From: Guadua angustifolia | Lineage: Eukaryota; Streptophyta; Magnoliopsida; Poales; Poaceae | Direction of reading: 5' to 3' | Assembly: GCA_036346375.1 (NCBI GenBank) | Contig: CM070505.1 | Coordinates: forward strand, 52,574,626-52,638,625 | Length of the DNA stretch: 64,000 nt | In this document: positions 21,264-32,370 of the stretch, in pieces | How positions within the stretch are numbered: the first letter of the stretch is position 1 | Layout of the letters: every line of letters begins with the position of its first letter | Notes under the pieces: model-generated | Database searches by the model: none | The model's input: only the letters and a program-made list of their open reading frames with translations | What the model was told of the DNA's origin: nothing | Made by a program: the position numbers and the translations under genes

Positions 21264-24110
21264 ATGGCGCTGTTCGGGCGAGCAAGATCACGGCGGAGAG
21301 GCTCGGGTTTTGGAGGAGCTCTGGTACCTAGACGCCCATACCGAGGATCCCGAGAGCTTAGGGAGCCTCCAAGCCGCATTTCCACGACGAGATAGTCTCG
21401 TGGCGCACTCTACACTGGCTAACGGCTCCGGCGCGGAGAGCGAAGTTCCTTGGGGACGGCTCGACAATGCCGGTGAGCTCACCATCCGAACCCCAATTCC
21501 ATCCTTGTGTTGAACCTCTTCGCCCACCTCTCGTGAAGGCTTCGTGGGTACCCTTCCCACGCCAAGCCTCTTCTTGCATTTACAATCTTTTTCCGCACCG
21601 GCGGTCTTCCCCACCGCTCTCTTTACTTCGCTGGGCCGTCCGCCTGCACGAAGTTCCCCATCTTTACTCAAGGACTCACGCTGGCCGGGCCGACCATTGG
21701 TTCTACTCATGAAGCCGCAGATACCTCCTCGCTTATATCGAGAGGCGGCGCGCCATCGAGACGCCGCTACCGCCACGATCCCGGCGAGGAGCGGATCTTG
21801 ATGACGATCCACGAGCTCGCGACCATGGGGCTCTTCGGGCGCGACATCGCCCCGTGACTTTCTCCCAATAGGATATCCTTCTCGCGAGGAGAGAGCATCC
21901 TTCTTCAAAATCACCGGGGGACGCACCACCCGTGAAGTCGACTTCGTGTATGCCCTCCGACTGCGTGATAGTCTTGCTTCATACGCTACCGCCGGACTCG
22001 TGATGACATCTTTGCGCGACATGATACCACCCGGCCACGATCGGGTGGAGAAGAGGGTCGGGAGATGTTCGACCCCAAGGGCAAGGAGCTCGAGAAGAAC
22101 GGCCAGTCCCGGCCGAACGGTTCGGAGCGGGCAGCGGGGTAAGAGTCTCCGCCCTTCATGCTCGGGAGAGCATCCGAAGTCTTAACGGGCAAGCCGCTGG
22201 GACCGTGATTCTGCTTTTGTCGACGGGCTGGCTCCTTGGCAGAGAAGCTTGCCTCGAGCCGGTGTAGCCGACGAAGCCAAAGCCGGGCGGCGGTAAGGTG
22301 CTCGCGCCGCGCTAAGGCTAAAAGGGAAGGAGCAAGAGATCAACCGCCTCTCCGCAAGCACCACTGGCCGCCGAAGAGGCACGCAGCTGCGGGGACCTCC
22401 GGCTGCATCTCGAGTACGCCGACCGAAGGAGGAGGTAAGCCGCCCGAGGCTTTGGTCAAGAATTATAGCTCGAGTTCAAATCGAACAAATCGCGCGAGGG
22501 GCGATTGATCAAGGAATGGTGCAGACGAGCGAGGCGCTGGAGGAGGAGCTCGCCGAGGCGGGGACTGAACTTGCGCGAGCCTCTAAGGCTCGGGAGTTTG
22601 GGATCGCGGGTCGGCGAAGCCTCTGCGACGGAACCCGAGCATCCGGAGGCACGCCAGAGGAGGCCGACATGGAAGCGGCCGACCCTAAGTCGGGCGAAGA
22701 TTACCCAAAGCCGCCGAGAAGAGGGCCGAGCTGGTGATCTCGCCAAGGCAATGAACCTACCCGCGGCAAATGGGCGAGGCCCTACCAAAGGTGAGCGCTT
22801 TTATCCTTGTTTTGATTTTCTCTTTGCTTTTTGTCTTATGGCCCGAGCTAACCCCACTCTCCCGACGTATGCTGATAGCTCATAGGGCTCCTCCCTGACC
22901 GCCGCAAAATGGCTTACGAGCTTATGTGATATGCTTTAGAGGGCTTGCTCTCCGAGGTCAGCAGACCTTGTGATGGCTCTGGGAACTGAGGGAGGCGAGG
23001 AGGTCGACCCGTGGCGATTTGTCAAGAGACCGCCTGTCAGTGGCGCGGAGCCCCGGGCGAGGCGCTTGCTCGAGACGAGAGGGTGCTCGCCTGAGCGAGC
23101 GACCGCTGGCGCGGATAGCGAGCGAGCCCCGAGCGAGAGCGCCGCCAGAGTGGGTCTAGTGCCCCATGGCGTAATGCCAGTTCGGGGAAGATTCACATCC
23201 TCGACAACCCGCCTCTTAAGGATTCCTGCTCAGATGCTCTCTCTTGCCGGGCCGGATGATATTCAAAGTGGGAGATTTTGAGCAGCCCTATAAACTCAAG
23301 ACCGATAAGTTGCTAAGCATAAGGAATCGGCCGCCGATGATCCTTCCTCTCCGATTTTTAGGGTTTTGCTTAGAGTTTCTTTCTAAGCCTTCTCAAAAGG
23401 ACCCTAGCCAATTTCAAGAGGTGTTGATCGCCCCCACCTCCTTGGCCCAATTTTACGAAGAAAGCGGGCCCGGGTCACGAGGCTAGAGGAAAGGTGACCG
23501 ACCTCAAGCTCATAGATGCTACAACGGTGAAGAGGTGCACATGAGGCTGAGCAAAAGGTCACGAGACAAAGGGCATGTCCTTGGTCTTGAGCGAGAGCTC
23601 GAGCAAGAAAGGTCCTCCCCTGCCGGCCTGTGATGATGCCGCTACCTCCGAGAAGAAGGTGCTCATGCTCGAGCAAGAGCCGGAGCAAAGGAAGAAGACC
23701 GCAGTTCAAGGAGGAGCGCTTTTTCTAAGCTTCTGAGCAAGGTCCTCTGCTTGAGCAAGAGCTTCAAGAAGAGAAGCAAAGATGCCCGACTCCTTGAGAC
23801 CAAGGCGGCCGAAGTTGAGGCGCCGGCACGGTCCGAGGAGGAGCTAGACCCAAGGCAGTGAGAGGGCCGGGCTTGAGAAGGATCTGCCGTCACCGACAAG
23901 GCCCTTGAGCTCGAGCAAAGGCTTGAGCAAGAGAAGCAAAGATGCTCTGGGCTCAAGTCAAGGTGGCCGACCCGAGTGGGTCAAGCAGACGTGCCGCCGC
24001 CTCGCCGACCAGATAAAGACGGTTTAGCAGCGCCAAGAGGCCCGCCAAGGCGGTCGCGACGCCTCGGCGGAAGGTGATCGACCGAGACCAAGGTGGCCGA
24101 TCACGTGTAA
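21264..24110 (+). pseudogene. Antisense reading region of element B, homologous to that of element A
   Basis: On the + strand, against pol, an ATG at 21264 starts MALFGRA, then after a shift a KITAERL-like word matching KMAVERL of element A. Next come CELTIRTPxx-type sequence and GFVGTLPTPSLFLH (about 21540-21590, aligned with GFVGILPTPNLFLH in element A), a ...GPTIGSTHEA segment, then ALVKNYSSSSN (about 22452-22484). A coiled-coil tail has EKKVLMLEQEPEQ and LERELEQE (23590-23700). A stop at 24108 follows KVADHV. The same order of words in both elements argues that this was a real protein-coding frame in the family. Frame shifts are frequent, so it is dead as written. Function unknown; family label putative gypsy-type transposon (Transposase_28) is by recalled motif. 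Confidence 0.68.
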
Positions 24111-24679
24111 GCTCTCCGCGGCGCTTAGAGGGACGACACCGTGTGTAAAATTATACGCTTGGAAATGTAATGATATTTGCTTGAATGATGCGCCGTGATG
24201 ATGTTTTTCTTGGTCCTCTATCGCTGTTGCAAAAAAAGCCGCGAGATAGACGAGTGGGCTAGGTCGATGTATGAGCTACGCAAGCCGCTTTTAGTCGGCT
24301 AAAAACCACTTATGCGACGCAAACAATGCTTGAAGGCGAGCCGTGGTTTTACAAGAAAATGTCTTAGCGCGTAATTCATTCCTACCCGAGCCCCCTCACG
24401 CGTAATGGAAGTCGTGACATTCTAGGACGCGAGTACGAGTCCATTTCGCAGAGAGATGAGAGAAAGCGCCATATCTCTCGACCACCTTATCCGGCATAAA
24501 GCGAGGTTAGGCCTGCGGAAAAACTAACGTGTCCGGACACTTCTAACATTTGCGGCGCATGGTGGACGGACATGGTGAGTAGCGCCATGCACCTTGTACG
24601 AGAAAGCGAGAAACGCTAGGCGTAACAAACGCTAGTAATCGATGCAAAGGTCGCTTAATTTACAATATAACGCAGAGCT

Positions 24680-26040
24680 TTTTAGACGAGAATTTATGCG
24701 AGCCGGGTTGATGTTCCATGAACTCGGCGAAGCTCATGCCATCCTCCGCTATGGCGGATAGATTTCCGGGCGTGACAATCAAACGACTCAGGAATGGTCC
24801 CTCCCACTTGGGGAGAGTTTGTTGGCCTTCGATGTGTCCTCGAATCCATCGCAGACGAGGTCGCCGACCGCAGAGCGCCGGGCGTAAGCGCGCCACGCGA
24901 AGCCTATGAGGGTTTGCCGGTAGACTACGACGGAGTCATGCCTTTTAGACGAGCTTCTTCGAAGGTCGAGGTCAAGGCGACGTCAGCTACTTGGTGGATG
25001 TCGCTTCTGGCCAGTTCACTCTGGTGACCCGAGCACCATTTCATGGGAAGGACGGCTTTCGCACCAAAGACGAGCCGAAGGGTGTTACCAGAGTCTGCTT
25101 AAGGTGGTGCTGCATGACGACCAAAGGACTAAGAGAGCTCGTCCACCCACGAATCGCCTTTGTTCCGGAAAGTTCCTCAAGACTCTTTTTCTTGATCCTT
25201 GAGTAATTGGGTCGCTGGTTCGCTTGGCCGCTTCCGCTGTTCATGCAAAGTGAGCTACAGAGGCGGGCAGTATTTTTGTGCCGATATCTTCGCAGAGGCT
25301 TGAAATACCACCGTGAACTGGTGCCGTTGTTCTGTGATGAGGCGATTGGGTACTCCCAAAGCGTGTCACCACATTGCTGCGAAAACCATTTGGCCGCTTG
25401 AGCCGAGATGGTTGATATGTGCTCTACCGATCCACTTAGAGAAAGTGTCGATGGCGACGAGCAAGAATTTAGAACCTTTCGACCGCGGGGAAAGGCCTCG
25501 AGAATGTCACTTCCGTGTCGAGAATGGGCATGAGAGCGGATGGTTTGCAGCTACAGACGCCGGGCCGGTGGGATTTACGGCGTGAAATCGCACGCCCGAC
25601 TGTGTCGCCACGACATTCGAAAGGCCGCCTAGCGTTGGCTAATAGTATCCCAACTTAACGCTTGCTTTCACGACGTCCGAAGGGGACGAGTGGCTCCAGA
25701 CGCTCCTTCATGGATATCTTCGAGGAGGAATCGCCCTCTTCCGAGATATGCACTTGGAGAGGACTCCAAGCGCCCCTTTGCGATAGGTAGGGCCGCCTAC
25801 TAGCTTGTAGACGCGATGACCGCCTTTTGCAAATGAACGCCGGGTTTTCCTGCAATGTCCTGTATAAATATTGACGTAATGGCGCCATCCAATCCGCACC
25901 TTGCTCGAGGAAGGAGACGCCGCCGCTGCCTTCGGGCGCCTCTTCAGAGGAATGGAGGGCTTTTGCAGACAAGCCTGGCCAGCGCCTTGTCGGTCAAGGC
26001 ATCAGTTGGTGCCTCTCTACAGAGGGAATGGAGGGCTTGT
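24680..26040 (-). pseudogene. Integrase of element B
   Basis: Read right to left on the - strand. 25655-25972 carries the inter-domain words DWMAPLRQYLYRT and the degraded zinc-binding region, with SPLQVHISEEG as in element A. The core is scattered through 25100-25600. 25041-25244 gives SLEELSGTKAIRG, matching the ELPSVLWA-IRTT region. 24660-24896 ends the protein with IEGQQTLPKWEGPF and HKF. Same domain order as element A, uninterrupted by insertion but with several shifts. Confidence 0.72.
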
Positions 26041-26059
26041 GCAGATAAGCCGACTAGCG

Positions 26060-26400
26060 CCTGAGGGGCGGGTGATCCGCGAGGAACCGACCTTGAAAGT
26101 TGGTCTGCCAGGAATTATCCTTCCCGGGATGTAGAGTACTTCAAATTTCTCAAGTATCGCCCATCTTCCCCGACCAACCAAGTAGCGCCATTGAGCAATC
26201 GGAACACCGATATTTTATTGACTTGGTTGACGACCACCGTGAATCGCTTTCACAATGCCACTGACTCCGAGCGTTTTGACGCTTTGAGGTCGCCAAGAGG
26301 CTCAGACTACCGCATTGTTCGCTATGGGAAGTGTAATTGAATGATGTATCGAGCTGGTCCTCGAGGATATTAACATAACGCCAAATTTCGAAGCTGTTCA
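26060..26400 (-). pseudogene. Second (archaeal-type) RNase H of element B
   Basis: The - strand frame 26150-26419 reads NYTSHSEQCGSLSLLAT, then a SDSRW...STKSIKYRCSD word and SMALLGWSGKM. These line up with the GDSQLVVNQ-NKEYRC and DHSMALYLVEVRKM words of element A across local shifts. It supports Tat membership for element B. Confidence 0.65.
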
Positions 26401-26900
26401 AAGCTCGACCCGCCGGCACATGGTCCGCCGATCGGGCTCGTGATTCATGGTCCTTGGTGGGTTACCGGTCTGGCCCATTCCACCACGGTCCGCTAGAATC
26501 GAGATTTGATCGCGTAAGGGCAGAGAAGTGGATATCGAACTCGCTAGTTCCATGGCCCACTTCGCTATTCTATACCGGGCGCCCGTGATTTTTAGGATCT
26601 CCTGCGGAAAGTCGGTCTGATGACTACTTCGCGGCGCTGGAAATAGTGGCGCAGCTTTCTCGAGGCTACGAAAGCAATGAGTATAGGAGCTCGACCTCCG
26701 GTAACGCCTTTGCCCGCGGGTAACACTTCGCCGACGTAGTACACGGACGCCAAGGCCCCTTCGCTTACCACCAAGCACCACGCTTACGCTTCGGGCGTTG
26801 TCAGCGAGGTACAACAAGAGTGGCTCCTCCGACCTCGGTGTGGCTAAGATCGGGGTCGACAGTACCGCTTAGCTCCTCGAGGAACGATTAGCCTTGGCCC
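26400..26900 (-). pseudogene. RNase H (first) of element B
   Basis: Frames at 26592-26774 and 26398-26817 (-) give LVVSEGALASVYYVGEVL, FVASRKLRHYFQ and then PQEILKITGARYRIAKWAMELA. These are the conserved RT-linked RNase H words of plant gypsy elements in the right order. A shift occurs near 26620. Confidence 0.75.
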
Positions 26901-27189
26901 ATTCGTGATGAAACCATCGTGGTTTGGAGAGCGCCTTAAAGAAGGGTAGGCGCGCCGCCCGACCGGAAATGAAGCGGCTCAGTATGCCATTCGTCCGGCC
27001 AGTGGTCTCCAGACTCTTTACCGATCTCGGGACGATCCTCTCGATGGCTTCTCGATCTTTCTCCGGTTGGCACCGATGCCCCGCGTACCGATGATGTACC
27101 CGAGTACTTTTGCTCGATCTTACACCAAAACACACTTTCGGTTGCTTTTATTCGATGCCTCTCGAGGTTACAAAAGGTCTCCTCAAGGT

Positions 27190-27720
27190 CTGACACGGGG
27201 CCCGAGGGGATTTTAGTCTTAACTACGATATCATCTACATAAACTTCCTGTGTTCCGCCTATCCGCTACCGGAAAGTCTTTTGCATCAAGCGCCGAAGCA
27301 CGCTTCGCTGCCCGCTACAGCAGACCGGCGACATGGTCGTAGCGTAACGCGCCGGGCGGGCGTGATGAAGGAAGTCTTCCTCATCCCCGAAACAAGCCAA
27401 CTGATGATAGTCCTAATAGGCATCCAAAAACTCATTACCGACTCCGCCGTCACGCCTACCACCGGGTCAATGCGCCAAAGGGAAGTTGTCCTTGGGGCAT
27501 GCAGCTGCCGGTTGTGGTCGGCACACATGCGCCATTTGCCCCTTTCTTTTGACGATGACCGGTTTGCTACCACTTCAGCGTGTTCCCGGACTTTCTGGAC
27601 GGCCTACTTTGAGGAGCTTGGTCGAGTTCTCCCTGATTATTGCTCGCTTTCCCGGGAAAATCGCCTGAGCTTCGGGCCAGACGCGTCTTTTTGCAGCCGA
27701 CGGCTTAGCTCAGGCTCGAT
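27190..27720 (-). pseudogene. Reverse transcriptase of element B, YVDD present
   Basis: On the - strand GKWRMCADHNRQL occurs in the frame 27286-27573 (fingers). The complement near 27215-27245 reads VYVDDIVVKTKIP, the catalytic palm motif, in another frame. The intervening palm words are eroded (a frame near 27370 keeps KTSFITP). The catalytic aspartates remain as codons, but the domain is not continuous. Confidence 0.8.
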
Positions 27721-28009
27721 CACCTCCCTTGGGACCTCGGCATATCTGGACGGCTTCCCAAAGAACACGCCCGAAGTTCCTCCGGAGGAAGGTGATGAGC
27801 TCGAGTCCTATTTGGGGTCTAAGGAAGACCCCAAATGGAGAACCTTGGCTGGTCGGCTCGCCGAGGGGGACCACTTGGTTTCTCCCGGCCGAGGGTAACT
27901 TTAGGTTCGGGAAGGCCGGCTATTCGGGCCACGCTGGGCGCCTTCCACCATGTCGAGGGACTTTTCATCGCACTGGCCGCCTGGGTCGCTTTTATGATGA
28001 CGCTGCCCG

Positions 28010-28400
28010 GGACCTTCGTGCATTGGTAGGCGTGGCGTGGCGGCTATGAACCTCGAAAGGGCCGGCCGCCAAGAATGGCGAGTAGGGCTTCGACCAAGTC
28101 CACGACTTCAAATTGACTAGCTCGGTCCTGAAGTTCATGGTGTCCCCGGTCACGGCAAGACGATCCGCCCAAAGGCTTGATCGAGGTGCCAGACGCATCC
28201 CAAAGAACGGACAATGATGTTTTGATCTTAGAACGAGGGACTCGTGATCTCGGCCCAGACCTTATCAGATATGAGGTCCAGTGGAGCTTCCGCCGCCGAC
28301 GAGAACCCTACGACTTTTATGCTGTCGATGGTCGGGCTTACGACCAATCTGGAGCTTCTGGTTTAGTCATTCCAAGGGGACAATCATCCTTGAGAACGTG
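28010..28400 (-). pseudogene. Protease-RT linker region of element B
   Basis: The frame 27992-28198 (-) contains FRTELVNLKSWTW and SPFLAAGPFEVHSRHATPTNA, matching the VNF...DF...ILGKPP...AATHHTYQ linker of element A. The protease active-site word is not clearly readable here. Confidence 0.5.
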
Positions 28401-29560
28401 ATAGGCAAACTCAAACCACTCGAAAGTCAAGCACCCGTGGCTTGCCTTGGGCGATGTGGCTAACCTCCCGCGCGGCCTCCTTCAAGTCCCTACGGGATTT
28501 GTAGGCCGAGGAGCCCCCGAATATGACGGCGATGTGATTGTGGGGCTCTTCGATAAGCCATGTCGCCGCTGCTTCCGTGGGATCCTTGTTTTACCACTCT
28601 CTCCCTTGCTCGGGAGAGTCGGCATGGGTCCTCGCCTCAGAGAACTTCTCCAGCAGACGCCTGTTCTCGCAGACCATGAGGTCGTGGGCCGATTGGCGGA
28701 GCGGCGTAGCGGCCGTCACGGGCACCCCTTCGCCACGATCCCGCCGCTTTCTTATCTGTTCCGACTTCTACCACGCGCGACCTTGGCTCCAGATCGCTCG
28801 TCGCGCTGGCCATGCGTCACGGGCCGATCAGCGATCGCCGCTCGCCTACCGCCGGGCGCTGGTCGGGACGGCCGACGGGCCACCACCGATCGTGTCCGCG
28901 ATTTTTTTTTCTTGTTTGTTTTTGTCACGGACCCGAGGGTCTCGTTTCGAGAGCCTCCAGACCCACCGGGCGGCAACTTGCCCTCGCCGAGCGCTTCTTC
29001 CATTGTACTACCATCGGCGCATGAGGCAGCTGGCCATACGAATAAATTTTGTTGGCCGACTGTGTCCGTGGATCTCCAAGTCTTAGTAGAAGCGGACGTC
29101 ATGACCGAACTTGAAGGCCTTGACTATCGCATCGTCCGAGATGCTCTAATGGAGTTCCTCACCTTGATGAACCTTTGGACAAAATCACGAACGCTTTTTA
29201 TCGGGCCCGATCACCGCCGAGGTCGCTGCCTGCTGTTCAAGGCGTATAGCAACTTCGAAGTTTGATCAAGCAGGCTCGTGAGAGCGCCCTATGAGCGGAT
29301 TGATCCTCCTTCTCGGTTGAAGAGCCACGCCGGGCGAGCCGCCGAGGACCGTAGGGAGGTAGTTGACCATGACCCCTCATCTCACGCTGCCGCCTGGATG
29401 GCGGTGGAGTAGATCGAGAGAAACTCGCCCGGTTCCGAGTCCCGCGAAGCGCCGATGTGGTCGGCTTGAACTTGTTTCTACCATCGTGACTTCCCTGAGG
29501 GCCGCCGAGAAAGCTCCGGCGACCAATGCCTACCATCATGGCGGGTTCTCCCGGCGTAGC
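28400..29560 (-). pseudogene. gag remnant of element B
   Basis: The complement of 29040-29300 corresponds to gag 745-1000 of element A: both antisense shadows share the words DLQVL and MEFLTLMNL, which shows the nucleotide match. It lies between the 5' leader and protease, as expected. Frames are short on the coding strand, so I place only approximate limits. Confidence 0.55.
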
Positions 29561-30554
29561 GATCGTGGCGCACCGGGCCTAAGCGGTCTCTTGCGCACAA
29601 GGCGCAGGCGAGAAAACACGCCGCCACGGCCATGCGACGACGGCCGGTTCGAGGCGGAGCACGCGAACGCCATGCTGACGGGCGAGACATGACCGCGAGC
29701 CCGAGGGGGCGGCCGGGATCGCCCGAACGCCCCGCGATGCCGAGCCGCTTCGTGGTCCTCCCGAGCAGGTGGTCTGGGGACATCGGCCGGGAATGGCGCT
29801 GGCCCCGGAACGCCCGAGCCCTCGAACGCCGGTAGAGGCGCAGGGAGGCCCATGTTAGTGGCAGCATTTCTAGGTTCTGCCACTAGTGGCTCCTATGGCC
29901 GCCAACCGCAGGTTGGAGAGGCTCGAGGTCGCGCACGCATCTGCCGCCATGGCAGCGAAGACGCCGCGCCTCGTGAGCGACGGAGGCGACTTTCGGATAC
30001 GCATGGCGAAGCGTGTTCTCGGAGTGATAATCACGGTCTCCTTGCGGGCTCGGCTCGCCTGCTGTCAAGCGCTCCCTCCCTCCGGCGGATCGGTCGCCAC
30101 GGAGCATGCCCGGGGACAATTCCAGATGGTCGCCGCTGGCACCATGTCGGCGACGGGGAGATCCCCGAGATTGCTCCTCCTAGATCTCATTTCTCCCTCA
30201 CGCTGACATCGGGGCACCAGATCACAACACGACTCCGAGGAGGTGTCATATGCCGCGTCCCCTAGCCGAGCTCCAGACGGCCGGAGCACGGATCGCTCTC
30301 GGCCGGACCTCCTCAGCGACGAGGGTATTCGATCACGGGCGAGGAATCGCTTCCGCTACGCAGCTCACGGGAAAGACTCTCGCTTTTGCAGGGCTCGGTC
30401 GGCCGCGACCGCCCACACCATCGCCGGGCGAGTACGCTGCCGCCGCCTTCTACGCCGTCGAAGACGCAAGGTCTTGGTTGTCTTGCGAAGTTCGGCATCC
30501 TCGTGATTCTCGCAGAGGATTCACGGCCCCTCACGGACGCGCGCAAATTGCCGC
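29561..30554 (-). other. 5' leader of element B
   Basis: GC-rich region between the 5' LTR and gag. Long frames appear on both strands with no recognised domain. I could not identify a clean primer-binding site next to the LTR at 30554. Confidence 0.45.
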
Positions 30555-31221
30555 TTGCGATTCGGGACAGGGTCCTTCACCGAGCATTTTGTCGAATGAG
30601 GGATCAACTTCAGTGCCCCTTTTCCGCAAGGGTCGACGTCTAAGGGCGGGCCGAGCCACGCGTCGAGGCAAGCGACAACCGGAGAACTCTGGGGACGCTT
30701 TTACGGTTCGGGCCTCGGGGAGATAATAACCCCACGCCCAAAGGATTGCACTAGTATGCTAAAACTGGTTACAAAGCACTTGCCCTGGGGCCCGACGATG
30801 CTAGGGCTCCCGTGAGCAAGCTGGTGTGTGTGGCATGGGTGTAGTACTGAAGGTCCAACCCCTAATACATTGTGCCGTAGGGTATTTATAGGAATTTACA
30901 AGAGACAAGTCAAGAATTACAGGGGCGTTTATCGCAGAGGACGGGCGGCAGGCAGCCACCACCACGGCACCAAGGACGGTGCAGCTGGCGCCGACCTAAG
31001 TCGGCGCAGATGCGGCAACAGAAGTCTCCGGCGGCGATCTCGAGCCGCCAAGCATTTAATGCCACGCCGCTTGTCGCGCCCCGGGCTTGGCTCGCCGGGC
31101 TGGGTAGTTCCGTGAGTTTGCTAGTCCGAAGGTCGGTCGCAGCGCACATCCCGCAAGAGCATGGTCGGCCTAGTCCCGAGCTTCTGATGGTCGCAGACAA
31201 AGCTGTAGCCAATCCCCGACA
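30555..31221 (-). repeat. 5' LTR of element B
   Basis: Aligned over its length with 20090-20780; ends ...CCCCGACA at 31221 just before the GCCTC duplication. The inner end near 30555 has lost the expected CGCCGACA terminus (reads CGATTCGGGAC from 30561). TATA-type signal on the - strand near 30882-30891, so transcription would run away from the MYC2-like gene. Confidence 0.85.
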
Positions 31222-31226
31222 GCCTC
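31222..31226. repeat. Target-site duplication GCCTC, right copy
   Basis: Matches 20085-20089. Confidence 0.88.
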
Positions 31227-31329
31227 CATAACTATAAGCCAAAAGCCAGATAAGAGATGCTTTTTTGGGCTTTTTGGATGAAATAACCCTTTGCGATTAG
31301 AAGTTTCCAAAAATTACATACCAAATGCC

Positions 31330-31700
31330 ATTATATATAAACTCAAGAATCCTTCTCCCATCTCCTCATTTCTTCTCTCTCTCTCTCTCTCGAGATATGG
31401 CTTCCCCTCCACCGCCTCCTGCTTTGTCGCCCCTCAACCTTCTCCTCCTTCGTCTCCCCAGCTTTTTTCTCCTCTACCGACCCAGATCCCAAGGATGTGG
31501 GCTGGGAGGTGGCCGAACTCGAGCTTAGAGCGGCAGAAGACTACAGGTCCCAAGGCGCGCAGTGAGCCGAATAGATCTACCAGAGAGCTGCTGAGGCCGC
31601 CGATCTCGCGTGGCGTGGGGCGGAGGCGCACTGCACCCGAGGTGGAAACCATGAGACTAGTGGAGGTGGTCGTTCTCAAGGGGCAGAGGCTAACCTAATT
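31330..31700 (+). other. Promoter-like and ORF-like segment upstream of MYC2, unrecognised
   Basis: A TATA-like TATATATAAAC at about 31331, a (CT)n run at 31374-31391 and an ATG at 31398 (MASPPPPPALSPLN) look like the start of a plant gene. The opening frame stops at 31528. A different frame around 31475-31565 reads DPDPKDVGWEVAELELRAAED before a stop. I do not recognise the product. It could be a decayed gene fragment or a piece carried by a DNA transposon whose ends are no longer clear. Confidence 0.35.
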
Positions 31701-32235
31701 TGCCTTATCGAGCCTCTTAGTATATGTTTTTTAGTTAGTTTGACGAGAGTTTAGAATTGTTATGCTATTTTCAGTATGATAAGAGTTCAAAATTCCCATG
31801 TAGTAAGAGTTTTAAGTTAATAAATAATTATACTCAGAATAAAGTTTGATCGTAAGATTAATCTATGTTTTTCAATATACCATTCGGTGAAAAAAGTATA
31901 AAATATTTGTATTAGATAAATCAGTATATAAGAAAAGTCCTTACAATCTTAAAAATTTCATACTTTCCAGCAATAAACTATACCATTCAACCCATCAAAA
32001 AAATCAGGATACCAAACAGTATACCTTAGCTTAAAAGCTAACGGCTTAAAATTTAGTTAAACTAAAAAGCTAACTTTAAAACAAAAGCAAAAAAAACCTA
32101 ACCGGAACCAAACATGCGTAAGTCCAGGCGTGGAAAAGCAACCAAAGGCGGTGAGCGATGAAGAGCCTGGCCCATGACACTGGCGGAGGGGAGCGGAGAT
32201 GGGCAACTGACAGGCGGGGCTACAAAGCCGCCGGT
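31701..32235. other. AT-rich upstream region of MYC2-like gene
   Basis: No gene seen. The segment 32020-32116 ends in words such as AAAGCTAACTTTAAAAC and CCGGAACCAAACATG that resemble degenerate hAT/MITE ends common in grass promoters. No G-box CACGTG and no convincing TATA box were found within 250 bases of the start codon. Confidence 0.4.
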
Positions 32236-32267
32236 TAAAATGGGACGGATGCCACTGACCACCAATC

Positions 32268-32300
32268 CAGTCCAGTCCAATCCAATCCAATCCTTTCCGT
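32268..32300 (+). repeat. Short CCAAT/CCAGT microsatellite in the leader
   Basis: Repeated five-base units (CCAGT twice, then CCAAT three times) followed by pyrimidine-rich TTTCC repeats up to about 32315. It lies 70-100 bases before the MYC2 start codon, probably in the 5' UTR or core promoter. Confidence 0.6.
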
Positions 32301-32370
32301 TCCTTTCCTTTCTTTGGATTCCGGTTGCTCGCCTCGCCTCGCCTCTCGTCCTCTTCCCGTTGCCATTGCG

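Larger units (their letters stand above)
20090..31221 (-). mobile_element. Complete Ty3/gypsy Tat-type LTR retrotransposon B
   Basis: 11.13 kb between LTRs at 20090-20780 and 30555-31221, flanked by a perfect 5-bp duplication GCCTC. Read on the - strand from right to left: 5' LTR, leader, gag, protease, RT, RNase H, second RNase H, integrase, a region with an antisense frame, polypurine tract, 3' LTR. All coding domains are broken by shifts and stops. It is the same family as element A by shared protein words, shared antisense frame and LTR homology, but inserted in opposite orientation. Its 5' LTR ends about 1.15 kb upstream of the MYC2-like start codon. Confidence 0.9.

Noticed and set aside
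21288..22022. 244-residue - strand ORF in element B as a gene
   Set aside because: It lies opposite the antisense frame whose protein words are shared with element A; the - strand reading has none.
28447..29265. 272-residue + strand ORF in element B
   Set aside because: Antisense shadow of gag; its match to a shadow in element A only shows nucleotide homology.
19982..32116. A single hAT-like transposon enclosing element B, with ends GGCCCTGTTTG and CCAAACATG
   Set aside because: The inverted ends match too weakly and no 8-bp duplication is visible; could not be supported.
32314..32370. N-terminal extension of MYC2 starting at a TTG
   Set aside because: The ATG at 32371 starts the family-typical MNLWTDD sequence; the extension is leader read-through.
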